64,000 nt of DNA from JAFDVL01 sp963794955 (GCA_963794955.1 CAWCGF010000015.1:248001-312000); one strand, 5' to 3'; shown: positions 7,929 to 16,659, counted from the stretch's first letter. Translations and numbers: made by a program. The notes: generated by a model from the letters alone, not told the origin.

Positions 7929-8267
7929 ATGCGAATCTTAGTAGTTGGAGCAGGCCGCATCGGGGCCAAGGTGCTGGAACAGCTAAAGAAGAATCCCGCC
8001 GTGACAGTACTCACGCTTGATCCGCGCGACAATCCTTATGCGCTTGAGCAGGGGATCATTGATGCAGTGGATTTCCGCGAATCGCTCACGCCGCTCAACT
8101 TGAAATATGTACTGGAAAAGGCACAGCCGGACTTGATCCTCTTGGCGAGAGCGACGGAAGACCTGGGGCTGGGCAATGTGCTCGGCATGGACCTGCTCTC
8201 TGAATCGCTCAGCCAGGAATTGACCGAAATCTGCGAGCTGCCGATTATCAAAGTGGCCCGCAATTGA
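7929..8267 (+). CDS. Small Rossmann (TrkA-N-like) NAD-binding protein
   Basis: 112 residues beginning MRILVVGAGRIGAKVLEQL, the glycine-rich GxGxxG fingerprint of an NAD(P)/NAD(H)-binding Rossmann fold as in TrkA/KtrA RCK-N domains. A second strand ends in an acidic LTLDPRDN, as expected for NAD ribose binding. The domain stops after about 105 residues ('LPIIKVARN'), so it has only one RCK-N domain and no RCK-C. The ATG at 7929 is preferred to the GTG at 7920 because GGAG (7917-7920) is then correctly spaced. It sits between two SLC13-type transporters, so a regulatory subunit role is plausible; the transporter at 8457 carries RCK-C-like domains in its loop. Confidence 0.7.
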   Translation: MRILVVGAGRIGAKVLEQLKKNPAVTVLTLDPRDNPYALEQGIIDAVDFRESLTPLNLKYVLEKAQPDLILLARATEDLGLGNVLGMDLLSESLSQELTEICELPIIKVARN

Positions 8268-8321
8268 AGTGGTTAATAACCTGCTATCAGCAAATAGGTA
8301 GTGATAAAAAGGTAAGTTTTT

Positions 8322-8360
8322 GTCGCGTAGCGACAGACCATTCCCGTCGTTGAAACGACG
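8322..8360. repeat. Two adjacent short palindromic hairpins (REP-like)
   Basis: GTCGC-GTA-GCGAC (8322-8334) and CGTCGTT-GA-AACGACG (8345-8360) lie 10 bases apart in the spacer before the SLC13 gene at 8457. The paired-hairpin layout resembles dispersed REP-like elements; a terminator is less likely because no T-run follows. Confidence 0.5.
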
Positions 8361-8456
8361 AGCTAAATTCGGGTTGCCGCTAACACGGCTGCAAACCACA
8401 GCAGTACCTTTTCCTTGCTACCACCAAACACCATCCTGAGAGGAAAGGGATTTACT

Positions 8457-10250
8457 ATGAACTTTGAGATTATTCTGGTGCTCGTCGTCGCGCTCTGTGC
8501 GGTGGTGCTGTTTGCCACGGAAAAGCTTTCAGTGGACCTGATCGCCTTGCTGATTATGGGGACCTTCCTGATTTTCGGCATCGTCTCACCCGCCGAAGGC
8601 ATTGCCGGCTTCAGCAATAAAGCGACCGTGACGGTGGCGGCGATGTTTGTCATCAGCGCGGGTCTCTTCAAAACCGGCGCGGTTAGCTACTTGGGTAAGT
8701 TTACCTCCGACCTCTTCAAACGGAATTATTGGCTCGGCATGATTTCGGTGATGATCGCCGTCGGTTTTTTTTCGGCGTTCATCAACAACACGCCCATCGT
8801 CGCGGTGTTTATTCCGGTGCTGCTCGGTGTGGCGAAAGAGATCAAAGCCAGCGCCTCGAAGCTGCTGATGCCGATGTCCTTCGCCTCCATGTTCGGCGGT
8901 ACCTGTTCGTTGATTGGCACTTCGACCAACATCCTCGTTAGCTCCATCGCGGAAGAAAGAGGGCAGCCCGCGTTCTCGATGTTTGAAGTTGCGCCGCTCG
9001 GCCTGGTAATGTTCGGCGTGGGCATGCTGTATATGCTGTTGATTGGTATCCGTCTCATTCCTGACCGCCGCGCCGAAAGCGATTTGATGGAAAGCTACCA
9101 AATGCAGGAATACATCGCCGAGGTCGTGCTGTTGGAAAACGCCCCCTCCGTTGGGCACATGGTCAAAGACGCGCCCATTGCCAAAGACATTGAGATCATC
9201 ATCATTGGGGTGCAGCGTGGCGACGAAGTGTTTGCCGTGCCGCCGCCTGATCTGGTCTTGCAGGCGGGTGATGTGTTGCGGGTCAGTTGCAACTGGGAAG
9301 AGTTCAACCAGCTTCAGGCGCGCGAGGGTGTGCTCTTCAAACCACAATACAAATGGCATGATCAGGACGTTGAGACGAAAGAGGTCAAGTTGGTCGAGGC
9401 GATTGTCGCACCGAGTTCCGAATTTGTGGGCAGGTCTGTGGCCGGACAATCGTTGGAGGATTTGCAGTTCTATGAAAAGTTTGGCGCGGCGGTTTTGGCC
9501 ATCCGGCATCGCGGCAAATTACTGCGCGAAAAAATTGCCGACGCGAAATTGGATCCAGGCGATTCGCTGCTGATGGAAGTCAGAACTGACCGCTACAATC
9601 AACTGCGGCAAAACACTTCTTTCATCATTATTTCGGAAGTTGAACAACTCGCCTATCGCAAAAACAAATTAATTCTTGCTCTTTTGATTGTTGCGGGTGT
9701 AGTGCTGACGGCGACGCTGAGCATCCTGCCCATTGTCGTGGGTGCGATTATTGGTGCAGTGCTACTCGTCCTGACGGGTTGCATGACGATGGAGGACGCC
9801 TACGAGGCGATCCAGTGGCGCATCATTTTTTTGTTGGCGGGCGTCTTGAGTCTGGAAGCCGCGATGGAACACAGCGGCGCGGCTCCCTTGATCTCTTCAA
9901 ACATTATTGCCACGGTCGGCATTTGGGGGCCGGTCGCCTTGCTTTCAGCGTTCTATCTGATGACCTTTGTGTTCACCGAAATCATGTCGAATAGCGCCAC
10001 GGCTGCGTTGCTGACGCCAGTTGCTATCGCCACGGCTAAGGCGATGCAAGTCAGTCCGCGCCCGTTTCTGGTCGCCGTTATGTTCGCGGCTTCGGCCAGC
10101 TTCATGACGCCCGTCGGCTATCAGACGAACACGCTGATCTACGGCCCTGGACAATACAAATTCGCTGACTTTTTGCGAGTTGGGACGCCACTGAATTTGC
10201 TCTTCTGGATCATCGCCACTATTTTAATACCGTATTTCTGGCCGTTTTGA
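8457..10250 (+). CDS. SLC13-family permease with two RCK-C (TrkA-C) domains
   Basis: 597 residues. Helices at both ends carry the SLC13 hairpin signatures 'FINNTPIVAVFIPVLL' (about residues 110-125) and 'MSNSATAALLTPVAIA' (about 510-525), each followed by the matching 'GGTCSLIGTSTNILV' and 'MTPVGYQTNTLIYGPGQYKF' motifs. Between the two halves (about 210-380) are two RCK-C-like soluble domains ('ITIIGVQRGDEVF'-like and 'AVLAIRHRGKLLREKI' segments), as in SAC1/YfbS-type sulfate or sodium/anion transporters. The ATG at 8457 follows GAGGAAAGGG. Probably cytoplasmic-membrane anion uptake gated through the RCK-C domains; the lone Rossmann protein at 7929 may supply the nucleotide-binding partner. 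A similar permease lies at 29622 on the other strand. Confidence 0.85.
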   Translation: MNFEIILVLVVALCAVVLFATEKLSVDLIALLIMGTFLIFGIVSPAEGIAGFSNKATVTVAAMFVISAGLFKTGAVSYLGKFTSDLFKRNYWLGMISVMIAVGFFSAFINNTPIVAVFIPVLLGVAKEIKASASKLLMPMSFASMFGGTCSLIGTSTNILVSSIAEERGQPAFSMFEVAPLGLVMFGVGMLYMLLIGIRLIPDRRAESDLMESYQMQEYIAEVVLLENAPSVGHMVKDAPIAKDIEIIIIGVQRGDEVFAVPPPDLVLQAGDVLRVSCNWEEFNQLQAREGVLFKPQYKWHDQDVETKEVKLVEAIVAPSSEFVGRSVAGQSLEDLQFYEKFGAAVLAIRHRGKLLREKIADAKLDPGDSLLMEVRTDRYNQLRQNTSFIIISEVEQLAYRKNKLILALLIVAGVVLTATLSILPIVVGAIIGAVLLVLTGCMTMEDAYEAIQWRIIFLLAGVLSLEAAMEHSGAAPLISSNIIATVGIWGPVALLSAFYLMTFVFTEIMSNSATAALLTPVAIATAKAMQVSPRPFLVAVMFAASASFMTPVGYQTNTLIYGPGQYKFADFLRVGTPLNLLFWIIATILIPYFWPF

Positions 10251-10269
10251 AGCGAAGAAAGAGGCGATC

Positions 10270-10881
10270 ATGGCAAATGCATTTGACCAACTGAGCAAGG
10301 GCAATGAGGTCAGTTACTGCCAACAACAGGAACTGAGCGAACAAATCCGCCGCCGCCAGATTTTGGAGGCCGAGCGTGAGGAGTTAGGCGAAGTCATGGG
10401 TGTGGCAGATGAAGAAATACTGGCGACGTTACAAGAGTTGGGGTACACGCGCGAGACGGTGCGGCTATTGTATCTGGTGCCGCTGCTGCAGGCGGCCTGG
10501 GCGAGCGGCAGCGTTACTGCACGCGAGCGCGAGTTGGTGCTGGAAGCCGCTGCTTCGTGCAGCGTCACGACAGGCAGCCGCACCCATCAGCAATTGACCG
10601 CCTGGCTTAACGAAGCCCCGGAACAGGAGTTTTTTGCTCAGACGTTGCGCGTGATTCGTGACATCACCGCGCTGCTGCCATCCGAAAAGCGTGCGGCTGG
10701 CAGGCAAAGTCTGATCGCTCTTTGCACCAATGTTGCTACTGCTTCCGGCGGTATTCTGGGCTTTGGCAACAAGATTTCTGAGGGCGAACAACAGGCCCTT
10801 AATCAAATCGTCGAGGAGTTGACCACACGCAATCCAGCCGCCGTACAACACGTCATCGCAGCAGCCGAGGAGTCCACTTGA
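10270..10881 (+). CDS. TerB-like helical protein, copy 4
   Basis: 203 residues and the most divergent of the four copies. It keeps 'GVADEEILATLQELGYTRETVRLLY', 'AAWASGSVTARERELVL' and 'SGGILGFGNKISEGEQQALNQIVEELTTRNPAAV'-type blocks at the same positions, but its first 35 residues (MANAFDQLSKGNEVSY) are unrelated to copies 2 and 3. It starts 19 bases after the SLC13 permease stop with GAGGCGATC upstream. Its TGA overlaps the TTG start of pfkB (TTGA), so the two are co-translated. Cytoplasmic, function unknown; its operon partners are a transporter and a kinase. Confidence 0.72.
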   Translation: MANAFDQLSKGNEVSYCQQQELSEQIRRRQILEAEREELGEVMGVADEEILATLQELGYTRETVRLLYLVPLLQAAWASGSVTARERELVLEAAASCSVTTGSRTHQQLTAWLNEAPEQEFFAQTLRVIRDITALLPSEKRAAGRQSLIALCTNVATASGGILGFGNKISEGEQQALNQIVEELTTRNPAAVQHVIAAAEEST

Positions 10882-11822
10882 ATCAGCAAACCATCGCCAC
10901 CCTAACATTGAATCCTGCGCTGGATAAAAGTGCGCAGATTGATCACGTTGTCCCTGAACACAAATTGCGCTGCCATTCGCTGCGCCATGAACCCGGCGGC
11001 GGTGGCTTGAATGTGTCGCGCGCCATTCGCAAACTGGGCGGGCAATCATTAGCCCTCTATACCTGTGGCGGCCCGCCGGGTGCAATCCTGCAACAGTTAC
11101 TGGAAGACGAAGGCATTGTTCAGTGTGCGCTGCCGATGCAAGGCTGGACGCGCGAAAGTTTTGCCGTTTTAGAAGAGAGCACGAGCCAGCAATATCGCTT
11201 CAGCCTGCCGGGACCGCAGATGCAGGAAAGCGAATGGAAACAAGCACTGGCACAATTGGCGACGCTGACGCCGCGCCCAGACTGGCTGGTCGCCAGCGGC
11301 AGCCTGCCGCTCGGCCTGCCGGACGACTTTTACGCGCAAGTGGCGCGTCTGGGGAAAGACCTGGGAATGCGAGTCATCGTGGATACTTCCGGCCCGGCAT
11401 TGCACGCGATGGTTGAGGCTGAAGCCTTTCTGCTCAAACCAAATTTACGCGAATTGCGCCAATTGATGGGGCAACCGCTGGACGAAGAGGCTGCGCAAGA
11501 AGACGCGCTACAGAAACTCATCCAGGCGGGACATGCACAGGCGGTAGTACTTTCGCTGGGCAGCGCTGGCGTGTTGCTGGCAACGAAAGAGGGTTGCCAG
11601 CGATTACGTTCCCCCATCGTTCCCATCGTCAGCAAGATAGGCGCGGGCGACAGCCTCGTTGCGGGACTTACCCTCGCCCTGGCGCGCGGCTGGCCCCTGG
11701 TCGAAGCCGTAGGTTATGGGGTGGCCGCCAGTGCTGCTTGCGTGATGACGCCGGGTACCGGACTTTGTCGTTTAGCTGACGCCGAACGTCTGTATCAGCG
11801 TATTTGTAACGCCTCAGGCTGA
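10878..11822 (+). CDS. pfkB: 6-phosphofructokinase 2 (PfkB family)
   Basis: 314-residue ribokinase-fold sugar kinase that phosphorylates fructose 6-phosphate (Pfk-2 type) or a close phosphosugar. Marks close to E. coli Pfk-2: 'TLTLNPALD' at the start, 'KLRC...EPGGGGLNVSRAI..LGG' at about 29-55 (substrate loop), 'SGSLPLGLP' (about 137), 'KPNLREL', and the catalytic 'KIGAGDS' with its Asp near residue 257, then 'GTGLC' near the end. Start is TTG at 10878, overlapping the previous stop, and this gives the expected N-terminus. It ends an operon with SLC13 and TerB-like copy 4. PfkB in a cluster of USPs and CBS proteins recalls the DosR regulon of mycobacteria. Confidence 0.87.
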   Translation: MNQQTIATLTLNPALDKSAQIDHVVPEHKLRCHSLRHEPGGGGLNVSRAIRKLGGQSLALYTCGGPPGAILQQLLEDEGIVQCALPMQGWTRESFAVLEESTSQQYRFSLPGPQMQESEWKQALAQLATLTPRPDWLVASGSLPLGLPDDFYAQVARLGKDLGMRVIVDTSGPALHAMVEAEAFLLKPNLRELRQLMGQPLDEEAAQEDALQKLIQAGHAQAVVLSLGSAGVLLATKEGCQRLRSPIVPIVSKIGAGDSLVAGLTLALARGWPLVEAVGYGVAASAACVMTPGTGLCRLADAERLYQRICNASG

Positions 11823-11911
11823 TCCGGCGAATGTGCAAACGACCGGATGAGGCTGCCGGAATTGCGTTCTTTTTGCTCTTCGCTTAGCCTGCAAGGCGAG
11901 GAGGAATTCCG

Positions 11912-12766
11912 ATGACTACGCCTGCTACAAAAAAGATTCTCACGATTGGCAATGACGCGTTCGTCACGCGACTGCTCGGTGAGGTGGCAATAAATTACGG
12001 GGATCAATTGCACTGTGAAACCGTGAGTGATTCGGCTGTCTGCCTGCAACGAATCAAAGACGTGAGTTATGACTTGATCCTGACGGATACACATACTAAT
12101 GGCGCTGACGATGTGGCACTGTTGCGGCAAATACGACACTTCAGCCCTCACACAAAAGTCATCGTGCTGGCTTCAGCTAGTACGCCCGCAGATGTAATTG
12201 AGGCAATGCTGGAACACGCCTTCAGTTTCTTTTCTGTGCCTTTTGATCCCCATGAAATTGCGGAGATGATGACGAAGGCCCTTGACCTGCCAGAGTGGGA
12301 TGACGGCATCGAAGTTCTGTCTGCGCTGCCGCACTGGATCACGCTGCGCGTGAAATGTCGGTTGCTGACCGCCAGCCGCGTGGTTCGGTTTTTACGCGAG
12401 ATGCACACCGAATTGTCGCTGGAAATCCGCGAGCGTATCGGAACCGCTTTTCGTGAAATGCTGCTGAATGCTATCGAACACGGCGGCAAATTCGACCCAC
12501 AGCAAACCATCAAAGTTTCCTGCGTCGTTTCGGCGCAAGCCTTGGTCTATCACATCGAAGACCCGGGCACGGGTTTCTCTTTCGACAGCCTTCCACAAGC
12601 CGCGATTTCCAACCCGTCAGATGACCCAACCCTGCATATTCTCTATCGCTTACAGCAAGGAGTTCGCCCCGGCGGCTTCGGCATTATGATGACGAAGGAT
12701 ATGGTGGATGAGTTGTTTTATAACGAAAAAGGCAATGAAGTATTGCTCATCAAACATCGCCTTTAG
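11912..12766 (+). CDS. Receiver domain fused to RsbW-like HATPase (anti-sigma-type regulator)
   Basis: 284 residues in two domains. Residues about 8-125 are a CheY-like receiver: 'ILTIGNDAFVTRLL' start, 'YDLILTDTHTNG' with the likely phospho-accepting Asp near residue 50, and the Thr/Ser and Pro positions late. The usual acidic pair after the first strand is weak (GND), so phosphorylation is uncertain, and the Lys is replaced in 'FFSVPFDPHE'. Residues about 145-284 are a GHKL ATPase of the RsbW/SpoIIAB type: N-box 'REMLLNAIEHGGKF', G1 box 'IEDPGTGF' and G2-like 'RPGGFGIMMTKDMVDELFYN'. It may bind a sigma factor or an anti-anti-sigma protein. Start ATG follows GAGGAGGAATTCCG. It converges on the CBS gene with a 4-base overlap of the stop codons. 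Confidence 0.8.
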   Translation: MTTPATKKILTIGNDAFVTRLLGEVAINYGDQLHCETVSDSAVCLQRIKDVSYDLILTDTHTNGADDVALLRQIRHFSPHTKVIVLASASTPADVIEAMLEHAFSFFSVPFDPHEIAEMMTKALDLPEWDDGIEVLSALPHWITLRVKCRLLTASRVVRFLREMHTELSLEIRERIGTAFREMLLNAIEHGGKFDPQQTIKVSCVVSAQALVYHIEDPGTGFSFDSLPQAAISNPSDDPTLHILYRLQQGVRPGGFGIMMTKDMVDELFYNEKGNEVLLIKHRL

Positions 12767-13260
12767 TCCTTTGGCGAGGTGTCTGTCGGCAACATAATCT
12801 CACTTGCCGGGTCAAGCTGGCCGGCCATCAACTTCAGCAAATCGTTGCGCGCAATTATTCCCACCGGAACACGACCACGCACCACGGGGAGGCGCGTGAC
12901 GTGTCGTTTGAGCATTTTATTCACAGCGGCATCTATGCTTTCCTCCTCCGTTACTGTGACCACGGGCGAACGCATAATATCCGCCGCTTTCATGCTGCGT
13001 GCCTTTTCATACATGGGTTCCATTTGTTCACCATCAATCCATTGCCCGAAGAGTCTGGGGGCGCGCAGGCGCGTAAAAGGCACCCAGGCTTCCTGCGTCG
13101 CAAAATCGCTGTCGGAGATAATGCCGCATAATTCTCCCTGGGCATTGACGACGGGCACGCCCCAGACTTTATGATCAAGCATCGTTTGGGCTACAGCTTC
13201 TAATGTGTCGGTGTCCCGCACGGTCACGACAGGTTGCTTCATAATGTCACGAACTTTCAT
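12763..13260 (-). CDS. CBS-pair domain protein
   Basis: 165 residues with two CBS motifs: residues 1-60 (KVRDIMKQPVVTVRDTDTLEAV ... GVPVVNAQGELCGIISDSD) and about 95-150 (KAADIMRSPVVTVTEEESIDAA ... RLPVVRGRVPVGIIARNDLL). Tandem CBS domains form a Bateman module that binds adenine nucleotides and signals energy state. The start at 13260 (MKVRD) is supported by GGAGG upstream; longer readings add residues without a ribosome site. It is the last gene of a minus-strand operon (antiporter, USP, CBS) behind the sigma-54-like promoter at 15192. It resembles the HRP1-type CBS protein of the mycobacterial dormancy regulon in size and layout. Confidence 0.85.
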   Translation of the reverse strand: MKVRDIMKQPVVTVRDTDTLEAVAQTMLDHKVWGVPVVNAQGELCGIISDSDFATQEAWVPFTRLRAPRLFGQWIDGEQMEPMYEKARSMKAADIMRSPVVTVTEEESIDAAVNKMLKRHVTRLPVVRGRVPVGIIARNDLLKLMAGQLDPASEIMLPTDTSPKD

Positions 13261-13304
13261 TTTGCATTCCTCCACAATTGGGAAGTTGGCGGCCTCAGTT
13301 GGCG

Positions 13305-13843
13305 TCAAGCCGCCACCGCCAATCGTTTGCGTTTACGCGTCGGAACAGGAGCTAAAGGAATTCGTTTTTCCTGTATCTTTTTGACGGCTTGGCGGCGCAC
13401 AGGTACGGTGAGCACACGGCAGCGGGCATACCGTACAACTTTTTCGGCGACTGAGCCAAACGATATCCGCTTCCAGCCTGTCCAGCCGTGCGTGGTAATG
13501 ACGATCATGTCTATTTGCCGATCCGCCGCCAGGCTCACGATCTCCAGAGGCCTGGGTCCCCCGCGCCGATTATATACGACGTGTTAATGCCGCGCTCATT
13601 CAACTCGCCGGTCATTTCCTGGAATTTCTTTTCAGCATTACGTCGCGGGATTTCATACAGTTCCGGTGATAATGACAAGTAACCTGCGGCGTCCGTACTT
13701 AAGGGGATTCCACTGTAAACGATGTGAGCCAAACAGAGTTCAGCATCAAAATGCGAAGCGTATTTGATAGCCTCCTGTAGCCCTTTCAACGAAGCCTCGC
13801 TGAAATCTATCGGACATAAAATTTTTCTGACCTTCAATGACAT
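13305..13843 (-). pseudogene. Universal stress protein (UspA family), frameshifted
   Basis: One USP domain read in two frames. From 13843 the first part reads KILCPIDFSEASLKGLQEAI ... GINTSYIIGAGDP, the ATP-binding strand and central region. Near 13551 the frame shifts, and the rest reads EIVSLAADRQIDMIVITTHG ... 'FGSVAEKVVRYARCRVLTVP', the usual end with the G-x2-G-x9-G(S/T)-like nucleotide loop altered to HGWTGWKRISFGSV. The whole span is 539 bases, one short of a multiple of three, so one missing base restores a 179-residue protein with a basic tail. AAGGAAAG lies before the ATG. It is the second gene of the antiporter-USP-CBS operon. Sequencing error and real decay cannot be told apart here. 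Confidence 0.8.
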
Positions 13844-13879
13844 TAACTTTCCTTTCTTTGGTAATACGTAATCCTGCTC

Positions 13880-15118
13880 CTACGAAATCGGCGTGATGGG
13901 CAAGAAGTCATCGGGTACTTGTGTTTCTTCATCGCGGAAGAGCCGCACCAGGAACGGCGGCGCAATCAGGGTCGTCGCCACTGCCATCACCAACACCACG
14001 CCATAGGCTTCATTGCTGACGGCGGCCAAACCCAAACCAATTTGCGCGACGACGATGCCGACTTCACCGCGCGGCACCATCCCCATTCCGACTTGCAGCG
14101 CGCGTTTAGCACCCAATGAATAAGCGCCTAGCCCGCAACCGATGAGCTTGGACAAGACGGCGAGCAAGGTCACGATGACGGCCAACACAATGACTTCGGA
14201 ATGCAGGAAAACTTCCAGCTTCAGTTGCATCCCGATGCTGGTCAAAAAAAACGGCAGCAAAAACTCGGTTACCGCTTCGGCCTGCACCGGCATATCCGTA
14301 CCTTCCGCTGCTTCAGACAAGGCCATCCCCGCTAAAAACGCGCCAATGATCGCCGCCACACCAATCCACGTTGCAACGAAGGCTAAGACCAAACAGAGAG
14401 CAAAGCCAAAGACGAGCCACGATTGCCCGACTCGCAATTTCTCGACCCGATGCCGCACTTTGTTGACCGTACGTGCGCCGATCAGCGCTACCACTAACGT
14501 GAAGCCGACTGCCATTGCCGCTGTCATCGCAATGTGCGTGTAATTGACGGAACCTTTGGCCATGCTGCTGACCACGGCCAAAATTAGTAATCCCAGCACG
14601 TCGTCAATCACGGCTGCCCCCAGAATAATGCGGCTCACCTGAAGGTTGATCAGCCCCATCTGCCCCAGCACGCGGGCAGTAATACCGACTGAAGTCGCTA
14701 CCATCGCGGCACCGACAAAGATGGCTTCGATGCCGGGTCGTCCCCACCATGTCATTAGCAGCCAGCCACTGATGAACGGCACGATAACGCCTAGTACGGC
14801 AACTAATAACGCACGACCGCCAACGCGAAAAATGTCGGAAGGTTTCGTTTCCAACCCAACCAGAAACAACAAGAAGATGACGCCCAACTCCGCTAACGCA
14901 GCCGTCAAATCATTGGGCGTGACCAACCCCAGTACGCTGGGGCCAATCACGATGCCGGCGAGGATTTCGCCTGCGACGGCGGGTTGTTTGAGACGCTCGA
15001 AGATTTCGGCGGCGAATTTCGCGCTGACAAACATCACCAGCAATGACAAAAACATGCCAGCGTGTCCTGCATCTGTGACCAGCGCCAGGGCTGGAAAAAT
15101 AGCTTCTGTTAGAAGCAT
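13880..15118 (-). CDS. Cation:proton antiporter, CPA2 (KefB/NapA-like) family
   Basis: 412 residues with 12-13 membrane helices and no RCK domain. Family marks are 'LKQPAVAGEILAGIVIGPSVLG' near residues 43-65, 'ELGVIFLLFLVGLETKPSDIF' (about 76-96), and the paired 'ILGAAVIDDVLGLLILAV' segment (about 165-182), whose two adjacent Asp residues are the ion-binding pair of the electrogenic NapA type. Later come 'FLPFFLTSIGMQLKL' and 'GMVPRGEVGIVVAQIG'. Exchanges Na+ or K+ for H+ across the inner membrane. The first gene of the operon with USP and CBS; a sigma-54-like promoter lies at 15192-15206. Ends 36 bases before the USP start. Confidence 0.87.
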   Translation of the reverse strand: MLLTEAIFPALALVTDAGHAGMFLSLLVMFVSAKFAAEIFERLKQPAVAGEILAGIVIGPSVLGLVTPNDLTAALAELGVIFLLFLVGLETKPSDIFRVGGRALLVAVLGVIVPFISGWLLMTWWGRPGIEAIFVGAAMVATSVGITARVLGQMGLINLQVSRIILGAAVIDDVLGLLILAVVSSMAKGSVNYTHIAMTAAMAVGFTLVVALIGARTVNKVRHRVEKLRVGQSWLVFGFALCLVLAFVATWIGVAAIIGAFLAGMALSEAAEGTDMPVQAEAVTEFLLPFFLTSIGMQLKLEVFLHSEVIVLAVIVTLLAVLSKLIGCGLGAYSLGAKRALQVGMGMVPRGEVGIVVAQIGLGLAAVSNEAYGVVLVMAVATTLIAPPFLVRLFRDEETQVPDDFLPITPIS

Positions 15119-15191
15119 CTATTTTGCACTCCTTCTCTCCTGGTTTACAGAGCCATGCAACAAATGATTGTGAGACTCATTGTGAATAGGA

Positions 15192-15206
15192 GCAAATACC
15201 GAGCCA
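15192..15206 (-). promoter_or_regulatory. Probable sigma-54 promoter of antiporter-USP-CBS operon
   Basis: Read on the minus strand: TGGCTC-GGTAT-TTGC, with invariant GG and GC at correct spacing and one mismatch (A to T) in the -24 half. Predicted start is near 15180, about 60 bases before the ATG at 15118. Confidence 0.6.
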
Positions 15207-15256
15207 CACTTTGAGGGTGAAATTCGGAGCGAATCATACGGGGAGGGACATAGCAA

Positions 15257-15273
15257 TGTGGCAATCGGCGACA
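15257..15273. promoter_or_regulatory. Possible activator site upstream of sigma-54 promoter
   Basis: TGTGGCAATCGGCGACA has arms TGTGG and CGACA around 7 bases and the same 17-bp length as the paired sites at 18751 and 23311. Its centre is about 73 bases upstream of the -12 element at 15192. It is a single copy, so it is weaker evidence. Confidence 0.35.
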
Positions 15274-15288
15274 AGGAGAGGAAAAAAG

Positions 15289-16659
15289 CTACACATCCCC
15301 AATAATACCTTCCGCGCGATATTCATCTAATTTGCGATAGAGCGTTTTGCGATCCAGGGCCAGAATTTCCGCAGCCCGTTTTTTATTGCCTTCCGTGCGC
15401 CGCAGGATTTCCAGAATGTATTCGCGCTCTATTTCACGTAACGTCAGGTTTTGTGCGCTGGCACGAACAACCAGAGCGGAAGCATCGCCTTTGGTTCGCA
15501 CCCGTTCGGGCAAGTTCTCGGCGGTAATCACTCCGCCGCGCGCAAAAGCAATAGCACGCTCAATCGCGTTTTCCAATTCGCGCACGTTACCCGGCCAGGC
15601 ATACGCGGTCAAAATCGCCAAGGCTTCCTGTGACATCGTCAGCGGCGGTTTCGCAGCAGCCGCCGCATTTTTGGCGATAAAATGTTCGACCAACAGCGGA
15701 ATATCAAAGGCGTGTTCGCGCAGTGCGGGCACGGGCAGGCGAATCACATTGAGCCGCCAGAACAAGTCTTCGCGGAAACGTCCGGCCTGCATTTCTTCTT
15801 CCAAATTGCGATTGGTGGCGGCGACAACGCGCACCTCCACATGCTTTTCTGCATTGGAGCCAACGCGTCGTATGGTGCCTTCCTGCAACGTGCGCAAAAT
15901 TTTGGGCTGCATCGGCAAAGGCAATTCACCAATCTCATCCAGAAAGATTGTCCCTCTATCCGCCGCTTCAAATAATCCCGCGCGCGGCGCACGAGCGCCC
16001 GTGAACGATCCGCCCATGTGACCAAAAAGTTCGGATTCAATCAGGTCGGAGGGAATGGCCGCACAATTGACCGGAACGAATGGCCCCTTCCTGCCAGACA
16101 TATCGTGGACAGCACGCGCCACCAGTTCTTTGCCCGTTCCTGATTCGCCCATAATCAACACCGTGCTAAGGCTTTCCGCAGCCAGGGCAATCATCTCAAA
16201 CAGCTTTTGCATCGGAGCCGAAGCGCCAATAATCCGGGCGGGAGCCGCGGGCGTTGCGTAGCGTAAACGCGCCTGCTCGCGGTGCGGTGCGCTTTGTTCC
16301 AGTGCCTCTTCAACCACCTGCAACAGGTCATCGTTTTTGAAGGGCTTCACCAGGTATTGAAACGCCCCTGCTTTCACCATCTCGACCGCTTGTTCGACCG
16401 AACCAAACGCCGTGATCACAATGACTGGAGTTTCCGGGCGGCGTTGGCGCACGATGCCGAGCAATTCATCGCCTTTCATTTCCGGCATCATCACATCAGT
16501 AATCACTAGATCAATCATTTCATCTGGACGTAAAATTTGCGCTTGCGCCGCGCGCCCGTTGGCTGCCGCGACAAGATTGAACCCGGCATCCTCCAGCAGC
16601 TCGGCGATCATTTCGCGCATATCGGCGTTGTCTTCAGCGATGAGAATTCGTTCTTTCAT
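15289..16659 (-). CDS. NtrC-family sigma-54-dependent response regulator
   Basis: 456 residues: receiver domain (1-120) with acidic ED at 9-10 and phospho-acceptor D55 (VITDVMMP); AAA+ domain (about 145-385) with Walker A 'GESGTGKE', Walker B 'GTIFLDEIGEL', and arginine region 'FREDLFWRLNV'; and C-terminal Fis-type helix-turn-helix ending 'NKKRAAEILALDRKTLYRKL'. The loop that touches sigma-54, normally GAFTGA, reads GSFTGA here (in GHMGGSFTGARAP). The ATG at 16659 overlaps the stop of the histidine kinase (ATGA), so they are a translated pair. It is the only enhancer-binding activator seen in the window and the natural candidate to drive the sigma-54 promoters listed here. Confidence 0.9.
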   Translation of the reverse strand: MKERILIAEDNADMREMIAELLEDAGFNLVAAANGRAAQAQILRPDEMIDLVITDVMMPEMKGDELLGIVRQRRPETPVIVITAFGSVEQAVEMVKAGAFQYLVKPFKNDDLLQVVEEALEQSAPHREQARLRYATPAAPARIIGASAPMQKLFEMIALAAESLSTVLIMGESGTGKELVARAVHDMSGRKGPFVPVNCAAIPSDLIESELFGHMGGSFTGARAPRAGLFEAADRGTIFLDEIGELPLPMQPKILRTLQEGTIRRVGSNAEKHVEVRVVAATNRNLEEEMQAGRFREDLFWRLNVIRLPVPALREHAFDIPLLVEHFIAKNAAAAAKPPLTMSQEALAILTAYAWPGNVRELENAIERAIAFARGGVITAENLPERVRTKGDASALVVRASAQNLTLREIEREYILEILRRTEGNKKRAAEILALDRKTLYRKLDEYRAEGIIGDV

